From Clavulina sp. PMI_390 (Eukaryota > Basidiomycota > Agaricomycetes > Cantharellales > Hydnaceae): a DNA stretch of 55,254 bases. The DNA is taken from contig WIDE01000047.1 in the NCBI GenBank assembly GCA_015039315.1, positions 2,981 through 58,234 of the forward strand. The letters are read 5' to 3'. The notes under the pieces were generated by a model that was not told the DNA's origin, did no database searches, and worked only from the letters and a program-made list of their open reading frames with translations. Shown piece after piece: positions 21,517 through 34,255 of this stretch (positions within the stretch are counted from its first letter, which is position 1; each line of letters begins with the position of its first letter). Both the position numbers and the translations under genes were made by a program.

Positions 21517-24500
21517 ATGGCAAAGAAAAAAGCCACTAAGCTCACGTTCGGTGGTGCCGCTGCTGCAAAAGAGTCACCGACACCGACACCTGGCTCCCCA
21601 ACCGCTGGCACGCAGAACCTCAACACTAACGACGGTGACGATGATGACGGATTCAAGACTACCGGTGGCTTCGGTAGCAAAGATTCCGTCGACAAGAAGA
21701 AGAAGTCCGGCTGGGGCTTTGATGCCGATGATAACAATAATACCTCTGGGAGCGGACTCTTTGGGTCCTCTGACACGTACGGTGCTGGAGACACAGGGAC
21801 ATTTGGCTCCTCGAAGCCTGGTGGTCTTTTTGAACAGCAATCCGGCGGTCTAGGGGGATCAAGTTTCTTTGGAGCCGGAGATAATAACGACGTATGTGCT
21901 CCGTCCGTCCAGCTCAACGTGTTTAGTTCTAAAATCCTTTCACCTTTGGTATACCCTCAACGTTGCCCTCTGGTCCGGCTAGTACAATAACGATGGGGAC
22001 TACAGTGGAGGCTACAATCAATCATCATCCTTCTTCAACAACACCAACGAGGAGCCTTCCTCCTTTGGCAATGCTGGCTCGTCATGGGGCCTCACGAACA
22101 ACGACAATCGCGAGGACTCTTCCCCTGCCAATGATCGATCTGGTGGAGGAGGGGGCATGTTCAGTAGCTGGGGTGCCAGTAACAACACCAGCTCGTTTTC
22201 CTTTGATAACTCCGCCACCGATGGTGCGAACAAAGGCGGGAATGGCATCGGCATCACCGATGATGTGCCATTGGATGACCTAGGACCCACTTCTTTCACC
22301 GCGACCAAGACCCAGAAGAAAAAGGCTGCTGGTAAACTGAGCGGTGGAGGTGGTCCTGATGTGGAAGAAGTTGAACGCACCGCTGACGGGACAGGTGTAG
22401 TTGGAGAAGAGCAGGATGTTGATTCGGAGCCTGCACAGGGCGATGTCACCACATCTTTGGGGCCGACGTTGGGTGCGAAACCCAAGAAAGGAGCTCTCAA
22501 GGTCTGTCGTGATGGCGTCATGGTTTTATCATCATTCACCCCCTTGCTATCCAGAATGCCACCGCTCCGTCGAAAGCTGCTGATGTGGACCAAGGCCCAG
22601 GAGCCGAATCCACAACTAAGATCAAGAAATCAAAGAAGGGCAAGGCCACTACCTTGGATACCCCTCCTACGCCACTCGAAACAGCGGTCTCTCAGCCCTC
22701 GGCTACTGAGAATACTGACCCGGCTGATCCCCCCGCCTCAGAGATACCAGCTCCTCCCCCAATCAACACCACGGTAGAACCCACCTATATCACGAGTGAC
22801 GGGGCCTCTGCAACACCACTGGGCATGCTTGAGCCGTCCATGGCTGAGATGAGCAAACGTCCGCAGAATCCTGCTGAAGCTCGTGCCAAGAGACTGAAGA
22901 AGATCGATACTTCCAGTCGACCCTCGACTCCTGCTCCCGGGGAAGACGGTGAAGTTACTGTGACTGCAAAGTCGCCAGAACCTAGTATCTCGAATGGCGA
23001 TCCTCATCACGGAAAAGACGGTCTTTGGACAGCTTCTCCTGCTCTCAGAGGAGAACGTCTAACTCTAGAACCCACTCTCTCATCAAGAGCAACAGGTCAA
23101 TGGGTAAGTTGATTCTTTCCGCCTATCTGTATCGCCGATAAGCTAACATTCATTCAGGCTCGTCAGAGTGAATTGGCCACCCTTCCTGATCCTTCATTTG
23201 CCCCAGAGCGAGCAATGTCTCCGCCCCCTCCTATGCCCCTCACGATAGATTCAAGAGGCCCTTCAACTCGTCCTACATCCCCTCGCGCCACGTCTCCTCC
23301 AGCAACCCCAGCTGGAGCACATTTCTCACCTTCCCTGAAGCCGCTTCCCAAGAGTCCAAAAAGCCCTGAGACTCGATCGCCGCGTTCGGAATCACCAGAG
23401 CTCGGCGCGTCCCTCATCTCCGACATCATCGAGGCGTTGGGCAATGCAGATCGTCCCTACTCCCCCGCTGTTACGGGGAGCACGCCGAGATCAATATCGT
23501 CTGAGCTAGAGAGCGTGTGGTCTGAAGACACTGCGGAGTTCGCTCCCTCTATTAGCAAACGGACGACCAAGGCTCCCTCGGTAGCCAGCAGTAATGTGCG
23601 TATCTCGACGATCGTTTCATCCTCCTTTGTGTCTCATTATGTTGATTCATGGCTCGCATTCAGGGCGCTGGGGAAGAATACGTTCCAGATGCACCGACAT
23701 CAGCCATGGACGAGGCTAACGACGAACTCCCGGCGGGGTACAATTTCTTCTCATCGTCTCTTAAAGACGACGGCGTATTGATACAGTCCTCGGAAACCTC
23801 AAGTAAGCTAGTTCAAAAGATCATTACCGCCTTGTCAGGGTGAAGGAATATACCCATTTTATCCCCTCCCCTCATCTGGCGGCCGTTGAGAAACTCACAC
23901 TGAAGCGCCATTGTTTGTTCCTTTTCTCTCTCGGTCTCCTGGGTATTGTCAATTTCCATCCAGGCTCTGAGGACACAGGCTCTGGTTCGTCATGTCGACG
24001 TAAAGGAAAGCACAGGGAGCCTGTTGCGAGTCGCGAAGTTACAGTACTTCCTGCGTCTACAGCTCGCGGCCGTGGACTGACAAAGCAGAGCTTGAACAAA
24101 ATTGTCATACCTGCTCGAGACCCCCAGTCGTCAACAACTAGTACCGCATTGCGCGTGCCTCATAGTAAACCCGCCTCCCATTCTCGCTCTCCGCCAATGC
24201 AGGGCATGGACGACTATTCTCCTGCTGATACCTCTGTTACGGGCATATCCACTCCGTCCGATATCTCGCACTCCCCATCTCCTCGATCTCCTCGACCTGC
24301 CCCAGCTATAGCATCGCATCAACTAGACCAATTCCCATCGCCCCCTCGTATTCAGCATCATATACACTTTGACGACAATATTCATGACGATATGACCGGA
24401 TATCCACCTGAAACTGTGCAGGTACCCCCACCAGAGAATACTGCGGAAACCATATCGCCCCAATCTAGCCTTTTTCCTCATCACAACGACGAACATGATG

Positions 24501-27500
24501 TACTCCAACGACATCATCGTAATGATTATGATCTCAATTCCCCTCAAGGTACGGTAATGAGTAAATCTTGGACTCATCTGCCTCTCTGATCAGTTTTTAG
24601 ACTCTGCCTTCCCCCAATCTACTCCAGGAACCCATAACGCCCATCTCCCTCATGCCCATGGCACTAGCCACATTACTAATGACATCCCTGGAGCGCCTTC
24701 GACTGCGAGCGTCGTCTCTGACATGGATATCGAAGCCATCGTAAGCTACTATAGTTCCTTGCTGCCCGACTAGCGCTCATCTTCATTATAGGTGAATACC
24801 ATAATACCAGACGACTCGTCAACCATCAATGGACTAGCCGAAGTGGCTCGGCTCCCACCAACGAGAGATGATGCAGATAGCGCCGGATTCACGATTGGCA
24901 GCCCAGAGCAGACTATCCCTGTATGCTATTCTTTCGATAGCGATCAAATATGAAATGCGCTGAGATCTTTTTTCGACTATAGCTTTTCCATCCCATCACA
25001 CCAGAGCTCGTCACAGCTGCCCCTGTCACATATGCCGACATTCCCCCTTCCATTGAAGCTTCTTCGGATCATCCGGAATCTATTATCGAATCGCAATATA
25101 CCGTCGACAGTGGTTCTGGGGGCGGTAGCTCTCATGAGCATGAAGCACCTGACCTCCTGGAGCACGGAGTTGATCAGTCACACAACTTCAAAAGTGTTGC
25201 CGTCCCCCAGGCGTCAATTGCAACGCCTATTGAAGGTTCTGGAAAGGCGGCGAATGGCAGAACGAGTTCAACCCGTCCCACATCTGGCAAGCGTGCTCCC
25301 CTTGGTGACTCGTTTTCGCTTCCACCTCCGACCACACAACCGACAAATGAGTTGAGCAAAAGAACTCGTAGCTTTGATCGCTCTGCTGTCCCTCCCGTGG
25401 AGATGTCATTCACGGTGTATAATGCCCAAACCAGACCACTGGAAACATCGCACCCGCTAGTTGCTTTCGACCACCCGAAATCGGCATTGGGGATAGAGGG
25501 GTTCGATAAACAGATGCAACCTTCTCACGAGCTGACTTTCCTGAATCCGGAGATCTCTGCTGTTGGGATGCTTAGTGACAAACAGCACGACGTTTCATAT
25601 TCAGCTGCGGAAACGATGTCCGTTGCATCTGACCCTCCAACAGATACCGCTGCCTCTCAAAATGCCCTTCCACCAAACTCCCTTCGCTCGGAGCTCAGTG
25701 TTTCGGCCGAAGTACTCGACATTAATGACGACACCCGCTCAGAAGTTTCGGTAGCCTCATTCCATCCCGCTCCACCTTCTTCGCCTCAGCCATCTTCGGA
25801 TGAGCTTTATTTCACAGATGGTTTGAAGGCAGTATGGAGGCTTGAGACCCCCATATCTCCATCTGACATCATCCAGCGACAGCTTTCACCTTCACCGTCC
25901 ACAGCCACGCCTGCATTGTCAGCTGGGCCTTCTCCCCTCGGCATTGACTCGATGTTGGTGACTCCCTTAGCGCCATTCCCCCAAGAAGAGGCATTTGTTG
26001 CGCGGGATAAAGCTGGCCCACCTCTTCCCATGCCTAAGGCGGGCTCACCTGCTTTGGACCCGAGTGATGAAGCCCCTACTTTGCCGAATCCCGCCGCGGA
26101 AACACCGGATGTACACGAACCCCTAGAGATCCTCATTGCTGCAGGTGTCGCGCTTGAACCAGTTCTGGATGTTGTTGCTCCTGTGGAAACTCAGCTACCT
26201 TCTCCGCCGGGTACACGCGCCACTGTGGTTCCTACAATGGTGACCGGGCCCCAGCTTATCGATCTGGCTACGCCTGTCGATATCGTACCCATCATTGCAG
26301 TGATGTCAGAGCCAGTGGACCCAACTCCACAACCTCCCACAGATGTTGTGATCAGCGAGAAGCCTGCTAACTTGTCTACCAAAGACAAACGCAAGGCAAA
26401 GAAGGGGAAGCAAAAGGTTACAAAGTTGCCATTACCCTCCACTCAAGATATCCCCTCTCTTGCCGAGCCTGAGCATGAGACCCATGTCGTCTCCGAACTA
26501 CCGCTACCTGAACAATCCCCGCCACAGCAGCCTCCCTCAGACCAGCTTCTCTCGCATCAGCCATCCGCTGAACCATCAGTTGAAGTACCGGCTCCATCCG
26601 AACAGCACGTTTCTAACGTCCTTGCCGATTCCTTTGATCCACTTCTGTCAGACACTCCATTACATACTCTCCCCCCAACTCTCACTCTCTCCACTAATCC
26701 AGAAATGGACACGGAAGTCATAACCACACCTGTTGATACCCCTATGGCCAGCGCCGAATCAACGTCAAAGGGCAAGAAGCGAGGGAAGAAGGAGAAAGGC
26801 AAGGGCAAGAGCAAGGCGAATATCGACGCGACACCCGCACCTCCGACTGAGGATTCTGTGGTTCCCCAAGAGGGGACAGAGGCTATGGAAGAGCCCAACA
26901 CGAAATTGTCTACAGGCGAGGCTCCCGCTATTCCCATTATCCCACTGGAGACTTGGGACGCACAGAAAACCACCGTAGCCCCACCAACGGTTTCCGAACT
27001 GTTTGCTGTTGCAGCCGAGTCACCGATGGCAGAAGGATATGCAGAAGCCACGACTTTGGATGAGGTTACGCCCATGGGGCTCGCACTGACAGAGTCGCCT
27101 AGTCGTGCGGCTCCAATAGCTTTCACCGCAGCTGCGCCCACTGAGGAGCAACCCTTCTTGGACCTTTCAGAGCGGACCAAGGATGTTGCTCCTGGAACAC
27201 TCTCCAGTTTAGATGCACTATTCGAGACCGCACTACACACCCCTCTGCCAGTTTCCGATCCTGCTTCGGACATAGAACAAGCCCCAGTTGATCCTATTCC
27301 TCCGGTTCTTGAGGGAACCTCAGCAGCGCCGATCGTGGTGATCGACAGCCCGCCAATTAGTGATGAACCAGCTCCTCAATCCATACCTCTGAGCGAAGTT
27401 CATACGCTCAACACTTCCCCCGAAGCTGAGGCGCCAAATGCTGGTGACACTGCCACCGCAGGTGATTCCGTTCCTGTCGGGGCTTTAGTTGAGATGGCAA

Positions 27501-30500
27501 TGGTCTCAGCTGATGTGGAGACTGTTACTGCACCCCTGCCAGGTGTTGACGAGGCGCCTATCCCCATAGTTTCTCCAAAGATCAGCAAGTCCAAAGCAGG
27601 CCGAAGAGGAAAGAAGGGCAAGGGCAAGGGTAAAGAAAAGGAAATCGAGGCGGAAGGGGACGAATTCCTTGATCTAGCTGCCGCGCATCCAGCTGCTGAT
27701 GTTGGCATCAATCAGCCTGCTCCACCTGAGCCTGAGCATGCAACAACCGCCGTCGAAGTCATTGGGGCGGCAGTGGTTTATAATCCCCCCGAGAGCGTCG
27801 CGGTGATTGAAGACACTATTTTGGATCCCTTCACCCCCGCGTCCATTATTTCGGCCCCTCGAGAGGCTGCGGGCGATGCAGATTCCGTTGACCATCCTGG
27901 GAGCGTGGCTGGGATCCCTCAGATCACCCTCGAGGATAGTGGCTTCCCTGTCGCCCAATTCGTGCCCGACATTGTGGTCATTGAGCCATCTACTCCCACC
28001 TCAACCGCTGCTTTCGAAACTTCGAGTGTTCGTTTTGAAACCGAGCAGATGCTCACTGATCCTGATCCTACTGAGGAACTGGGTGGTCAAGGTGCCACGA
28101 CCGAGACACTAATTCCTGTCCCAGAAACCTCTGATCTTCTCCAGACGCAAGTCTTTCCCGAGGCTACCGTCGAGGATGAAGCAGCAACCCTGGACACTGA
28201 ATTGCAGGCGCCAGTCTCTTTCGTCGCGTCTGATCCTGATCCTCAGCCAGCACCAATAACGGAAGCGCCAGTTTTCATCGTGGATGAGACCGCTGCACCC
28301 AGCTCGAACTTGGTTGCTGAGAAGGTAGAACCCACGTCCAAATCGGCGAAGAAACGAGCGAAGAAGGATAAGAAGGGGAACAAAGCAGGGGGCGCTACGA
28401 CATCTCAAGGTACCCCGCGCACTGAAACGCGCGAACCTGCTCATGTTTCGCCCATTCCTACGGCAGCGGAAGAACGATCTAACATACCGGATCCTCTTTT
28501 TTCGGAAGAGCCCGCCATCACGCAGCCGCTTCCGCCACTCGCGGACCTGCTCTTGCTTGGTGCTATGGAGCAGATGCTAGAATCTACCAATCTTGGCGTA
28601 CCATTGTCCTTTGGCCATGAGGATTCATCGAGTGCGATCCCCGACATACCTTCACAGGACTTTGTGGAGCCCCCTGTTTTCTACGAACCCGTGGAGCTAT
28701 CAGACGCTGGGGTGCATCACGACGATCACAGCGTTCTTGACTCGCTTGCCATGTCGGAGCTTACGATCCCCACCAATCTCATTCAAGATGAGGTAGAGCC
28801 GGCTCTTGATGGTGATATCAGTGTTGCGACACAGCCCCTGGAGCTCAGCCCTACTTTTGACCAGAACGGTACTCTTCCAACATTTGATGAGGATCCATTT
28901 ATTACGCGTGCCGCGGATGACGGTTATTCTCATCTTCGAAGGCATGAACCATCTTACGGACTATTTGGGACTGGCACCCGACCAGCATCAATGTCTACGT
29001 CCATCGCTGAGGCACTGGCAGATACGGTGGATTTGGTTCGTGACTTGAGGGCGTTTGGGATTGAGATTGATGACACGAGCAGTGGTGGCAGCAATAAATT
29101 ACCAGGCCCTGCGCCCGATGGTCCCGACGTGATCGATACAGTTGAGCCGGATATCGATCAAATAGTTATTTTGCCAACAACTGCACCCCCTGAGGTGCTG
29201 TCAGAGCCTCATGCTCCCTCCTCTGCCCCTGCTCCGGCCAGCGATCTGGTCGACTTTGACCTCGATCCAACCCCAACCCAGACCCCACAACCCAAAGCAA
29301 AACCATATTCCAAGTCGCGATCCAAACACGGCTCTGAACGTCACACCCGCTTCGAGTTCATTCCGATGTTTAGTAGAAGCGCGAACGGAGACCACATTAG
29401 CCGACCAGCGAGCCCTGCATCGCATTCTGTCCCTGCCTCGATTAGCCGTGTAATGACTCCACCACAGAATTCTCAACTCACTCCTCCAACGTCGCCTCCC
29501 CAACCGAACGTCTCTTACCCATCCCCCAGCTCGCGCGTTGGATTGTCATTGCGCCCTGCCCCCTCTATCATATCTGTGAAGCCCAGCGACCGGAGTGCCA
29601 GTGCCAGTGCCAGCGCTAGTGCCAACTCGGTTGTTCGGTCCAGCAGAGAAATCGTTCCAGTTCGTCCGTCTCAACGAGAGCACTCGTCGCCTATAGTCGA
29701 GATCAAAAAGGCAATCGAGGTTGAGAAGGTGCATCAAGGTGATGCCTCGAGCGTTGTGTCATCCGATTTTGAGTTCGATGATGAAGATCTTGATAATCCT
29801 GTAAGTTCAGTTGAATCATTGCATGTTTATTTGTTGCTGATCAACGCCAATTTCGACAGAAATCGCCTAGCTGGGACTGGGGGACTGAACACGGTACTGC
29901 CGGGGGCAAGAGTAGCCGATCGAGGGCGTCTGCTGCCAGAAGCCGCGTGGGTGCTAAGACCACAACTGGCACATCGTATACAGAGGACCTATCAGACAAC
30001 GAGGTGAGTGCCGGCTCTATCGGCCATAGTGAACTACCCTCAATGATTGGCTGCATAACAGAGTGTATCTAGCCGTTGGAGCTGGTCTACAAATGGTACC
30101 CTAGCAAAACGCGCAAATGGGTATCGCAAGGCCCAGCAACAACAAGAGGAAACTATCGCTTCTCCTCTGATGACATCAGTGGCGGCGACCTCCCCCATTC
30201 AAGATAGGAATGGAAAGCAGATTATAGTCGACGACGGTCCTGTGATCAAGTAAGCACGATTCTCCTAGCATTTAAGCCAAACATCAGGTTTTTATCACGC
30301 ACCATACTTCCTCTTTACAGGGCGGTCCCCTTCACACGATCCCCGACTCTCAACAAACATGACCTCCCTCCGCGGTTCACCAGTCCAATCCGAAGCTATC
30401 ACCGCTCAGTTGCTGTTTCCGCCGGTCTAGTCATCGAAAACGATGTGGATAGCGAATACGCTGAAGATGATGATAGCAACACCCCTAGCCTCCCAGGAGC

Positions 30501-30591
30501 ATGGAGCCCGCTCCAGTCACCTGCCCAATCTATAGCTGGATCAGTAGATGGCAATAAGGAGCAAAAGGGTGGCTCCTGCGTTATAATGTAG
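21517..30591 (+). CDS. Giant intrinsically disordered protein (2755 aa) with C-terminal CaaX box
   Basis: Twelve exons are proposed: 21517-21891, 21983-22501, 22555-23103, 23158-23595, 23664-23802, 23964-24548, 24628-24740, 24792-24920, 24983-29800, 29860-30003, 30062-30249 and 30321-30591. All joins are in phase with GT-AG borders. Exon 9 alone is 4818 nt. The N-terminal 230 residues are rich in Gly, Asn, Phe and Trp with FG-type motifs (LTFGG, GGFGS, SGLFGSS, SSFFGAG). The middle is Pro/Ser/Thr/Glu-rich and lacks any enzyme fold. Lys-rich blocks recur near residues 320 (KIKKSKKGK), 1416 (KRKAKKGKQK), 1543 (KKRGKKEKGKGK), 1817 (RRGKKGKGKGK) and 2067 (KKRAKKDKKGNK). It ends CVIM, a good farnesylation site. 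No family is recognised. A membrane-tethered scaffold is the simplest inference. Confidence 0.8.
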
Positions 30592-30739
30592 CCTTATTAA
30601 TCTAGCATTCTTTCCTTTTTTTACATTATGTTTTAGCACAATTATACTCCGTTTCCTCTCAGGTTGCACCAACCGCATTTGTGTGTGGGATCGGCTTTGA
30701 TAGCACCTGAAAAAGGAAACATGGATCATTCCCACACTT

Positions 30740-32512
30740 ATGGCCACCACTACTAACCACGAAACGAGAACGGCTGCGTCAGCAAGTGCGAGTGCTGTCT
30801 GGCCCCTTAAAGAGATCATATATCCCCCACACTCTGACAGAAGGATAAAGGTAATTGATGGAGCATCGTTAGTATCCAACCTACCAACAACACGACTTTG
30901 TCAAACCACTTAGATTGTGTACCAGCGTCGGAATGGCCCTTGCTCGCTGCTCGCTATCTGTAACATCCTCATTCTGCGCGGTGACGTCGAGATTCAGCCA
31001 CCTGGACGCAAGACTGCCTCATATGAATACCTCTCAAGTCTTGTTGCGGACTTTCTCGTCACCAAGCATGGCGGGAGCGCTGCGGGGAATGAAGGGGACC
31101 TGACCTCCGCCTTGGCTGTTTTACCCTCAACGTCAGCTGTAATGTGTTTATGAATATTCAACTACTCTGATTGATTGGTTCGTTTCTGTAGGCAGGAGGG
31201 AATGGACTTGAATCCGCTGTTCACTGGGATGTCATCCTTCCGTCCTGAGGGTTCTGGAGGTGAGCTTCAATTATTTGAGCTTTGTAATATTCTACTCGTA
31301 AGCATTTGGATTGCACTCCCAATACCTGTTCACCTCCCTAATGCTTATGTTGGGTTAGGTTCATGGCTGGCTTGTCGACCCGCAGTCACCAGAGTACGAC
31401 ATTGTGGCTAAAGCACAAGATTATGATACGTACGTCAGGGAGTCTTGGTGTCATCATGTTCATTTATATCAGAGTGCTCACCCCTTTTATTGGTTCACTT
31501 TTATAGTGCTCTTAACATGATAGTTGCTGGTGAGGAAGCTTCGGAGGCGCAAATATCCACCAAAGCCCCCGACGATGCGATAGGATCGTCTCCCCCTGCT
31601 CCTGATGAAGATACGCATCTCAGAGACGGTGAGGAGCAAAATCTAAGCTCGATACTCAGCTCGATCGTTTATTGCTGTGATTTAGGCCTAGTCCTGCGAC
31701 AATTTCTCGAGCAAAACCCCACCCAATTGACATTCCACGGTCTCTGGAGCCTTTTTTCTCTCAGTGACGGCCTGTACGCGTTTATTCGAAATTCTCATCT
31801 CTCCGTGCTTTACAAATGCCAGAGTCCCACACCATCACGAACGTCCAACCCGGAAACTGAAGGGGGGATTGTCGGGGCAGAAGCTGGGTCTGGAGATCCG
31901 CAGTTATGGATGCTCGTCACGGACAGCAATCTTGTTCCAGAACCATCCATTGTCTGGGAAAGTATTGAAGGTACGATCCTTATCCCTCGCAATGAGCACA
32001 AATCTGATTGTATTCTCTTTGCCAGACGTTGATGGGGCGGACTCCCGTTTTGTTGATAGTCATTTCTTCCCCTCCAGCACTATCGGAGGTGACTACTCCG
32101 GATACATACCCGCTGATACACGGCCTCCCCCACCCACATCAGAATACGAGAACGAGTAAGACTTATGAATGTTTCAGTGGATATACTTGTCGACCTGATG
32201 TCGTGTCTTCATGCTACCGCCTTTACCAGTCTCCTCCTGGCACAACAGCTTCAGGCACAGGAAAATGATCTCGCAGATCAACTCCGGCAAGCTCAGCTCC
32301 ACGATCGTGAGCATCGGCGCGATCCCTCGTCAAACTCCTCCCATCCCGTGCGCGATGAGAACCATAACGCCCAATCTCGACCACGCATCAGCACCGCTAC
32401 TACCCCAGGATCCTCGCAGCCACCAACAAGCTCGGAGGTTAGCGGCCGCCACAGCAAGCCATCACCTACGTCCAGCGCCGGTAAGAAGAAGAAAGACTGC
32501 ATAATAATGTAG
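30740..32512 (+). CDS. MINDY-type (FAM63) deubiquitinase with CaaX box
   Basis: MINDY enzymes are Lys48-preferring cysteine deubiquitinases. Seven exons are proposed: 30740-30850, 30914-31131, 31192-31297, 31359-31429, 31507-31970, 32026-32155 and 32230-32512, giving 460 residues. The catalytic block YQRRNGPCSLLAICN holds the oxyanion Gln and the active Cys. VHGWLVDPQSPEY holds the catalytic His. TQEGMDLNPLFTG is another conserved stretch. Near the C-terminus, DLLLAQQLQAQEND resembles the ubiquitin-binding MIU helix found in MINDY1/2. The tail is Ser/Pro-rich and ends KKKKDCIIM, a polybasic stretch plus CaaX box, as in some animal MINDYs. The start is the ATG at 30740. An earlier ATG at 30721 runs into a stop after 11 codons. 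It lies 148 bp downstream of another CaaX-ending gene. Confidence 0.92.
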
Positions 32513-34255
32513 CTGGGCCCAAACTCGAAAATGTCATGGCCCGTCATCACGATTACAACTCCTCTCGAATAGCTGCATATACGCACATTGTACTTTCCGT
32601 ATAGAAATTCTTCTTTCAACAAGTTTGATGGTATGCAGACCAAACTGACTTCGAAAAATCAACGCTCTACATGCCAGCCTGTGTACACCTCTTCATGGCA
32701 AATATAGCACGGGAGAGAGGTTGCTGATCTCAATGGAAGATTTGACTTACTCGCCAACTAGAGCCCTGAACTCCAGAGCGCCACGAGCCTCTTAAAGCTC
32801 AATTCGAACGGGGGATTGGCTGAGGATATTCTGTTTTGAGCCGTAAACCCGGATGGAGCCGAAAAAGTTGATGACAATGGCGCAAATATTTTGTTGGGAA
32901 AACATGAAGGAAAAATATAGGAATATTATCCTACTTCACTCCAAGAACCATCAAGAGAGCGCATCATGGTCTGCGCTATGTAAATTGTACAAGGTAGCAC
33001 AAGAGAAATGATCGAAGCAAGACAGTCGAGTTGTAGTCCATAGGACGTACTGAGAAGCGCCGCGAGAGTGGAGATGAGAGAAATGCTTACACGACCACAA
33101 CATCCCCATGCTGAGAATCGGGCTGTTGCTACACTCGCATATTGGATGCAAGATCATCACCGTGGTATAACAGTTGCTCATATTCAGAGTGACCGACGTT
33201 GCGGTTTTTGGGGAGATTGGCGTGGAGCAGATTATGATAGCGTTGTAACAGTAGGAATTTTTTGACAACTCTGAAAGATCCATTGAACTAGTTGCCTTGG
33301 GTGTGCGTATCTAGCCCGAGGACCTGACAACGGACTAGCGGGATGAGTGGTCCTGAGGCACAAGAAGGGACATATTCAGTCTGGGTTTCTAGTGAAAGAA
33401 GGGCTCAATCCTTTCGTTGATGTAGCCATAGGAGTAGCGAAACAGTATACAAGGTTCAGAAACTTTACAGTAGAAGGTTTGAGCAACCTTGCTGAGGCTC
33501 AGCACACGCTTCCAGATAATTCCAGAGCGAGACGCCTTTGAAGATAGGCTGGACTTGGGTAAAGAGGCTGCAGAAACAAGTCGTTTCAACCTAATTATGA
33601 TTGAGGGAGATCATCGGTCACCCTGGTCAACTGATGCCCCCAGTTGTCGCATAACGGATGCCTTAAGGCTTTGTGGCCTGTGTAGCGGTGGAATTGCTGT
33701 CCGGCATGAATGATTGAAAACAAGAAGATTTCATTCAGAAACTGAATATTCTAAGTACGTCAATGCCTGGGTCTGTCACCCAATCTTACAGACGCGAGCG
33801 GTAGGTAGTAGTCCTAGCAAGAGGAGATCAGCTATTGGCCAGGTTTCAAGCAAAGCCGAAGGAGGTCAGGCAAAGAAGGAAGATCTGCAACGGCCTTGGG
33901 CCTTGGAAGTCTAACATGTTTTTTTTTTTTTTTTTTTTGCTAACATCACACAAGTCCGGTGGAAATGAGGGAGGATACTCACAGGAACGGACCCCCACGA
34001 ATGATCCAGAGAGTGTGGACGAGTTCTACAACCAGAATGCGACCGTGGTTTTTTTTTTTGAGGTAAGAAGAAAAAAACACTGTACTAGCTGGTGTCAACA
34101 GTCCTGAACACCAATAAACATCTGCCAACTCGACGCGTCGCGTCGTGCTTCGTCGTGCTTTGATCTTCGATATCTCTCAAAAACGTTTGGACGGCTTAAA
34201 ATCCGGGAATTTCTATTATCTTTATCCTATTAACTTATCAACAGTTCCTTTCGAA
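32513..34255. other. Gene-free stretch, about 1.7 kb, with poly-T runs
   Basis: No conserved coding signal on either strand. It has an uninterrupted T run of about 20 near 33919-33938 and a shorter one near 34049-34058. On the minus strand these would be poly-A tails of very old retroposed sequence, but no parent sequence is recognisable. Confidence 0.45.

Noticed and set aside
26557..27273. Long minus-strand frame (238 codons) inside the giant gene
   Set aside because: Mirror of a low-complexity Pro/Ser/Thr-rich coding exon; no family motif and no promoter.
33914..34060. Poly-T runs as poly-A tails of retroposons
   Set aside because: No parent sequence, target-site duplication or coding remnant could be recognised next to them.
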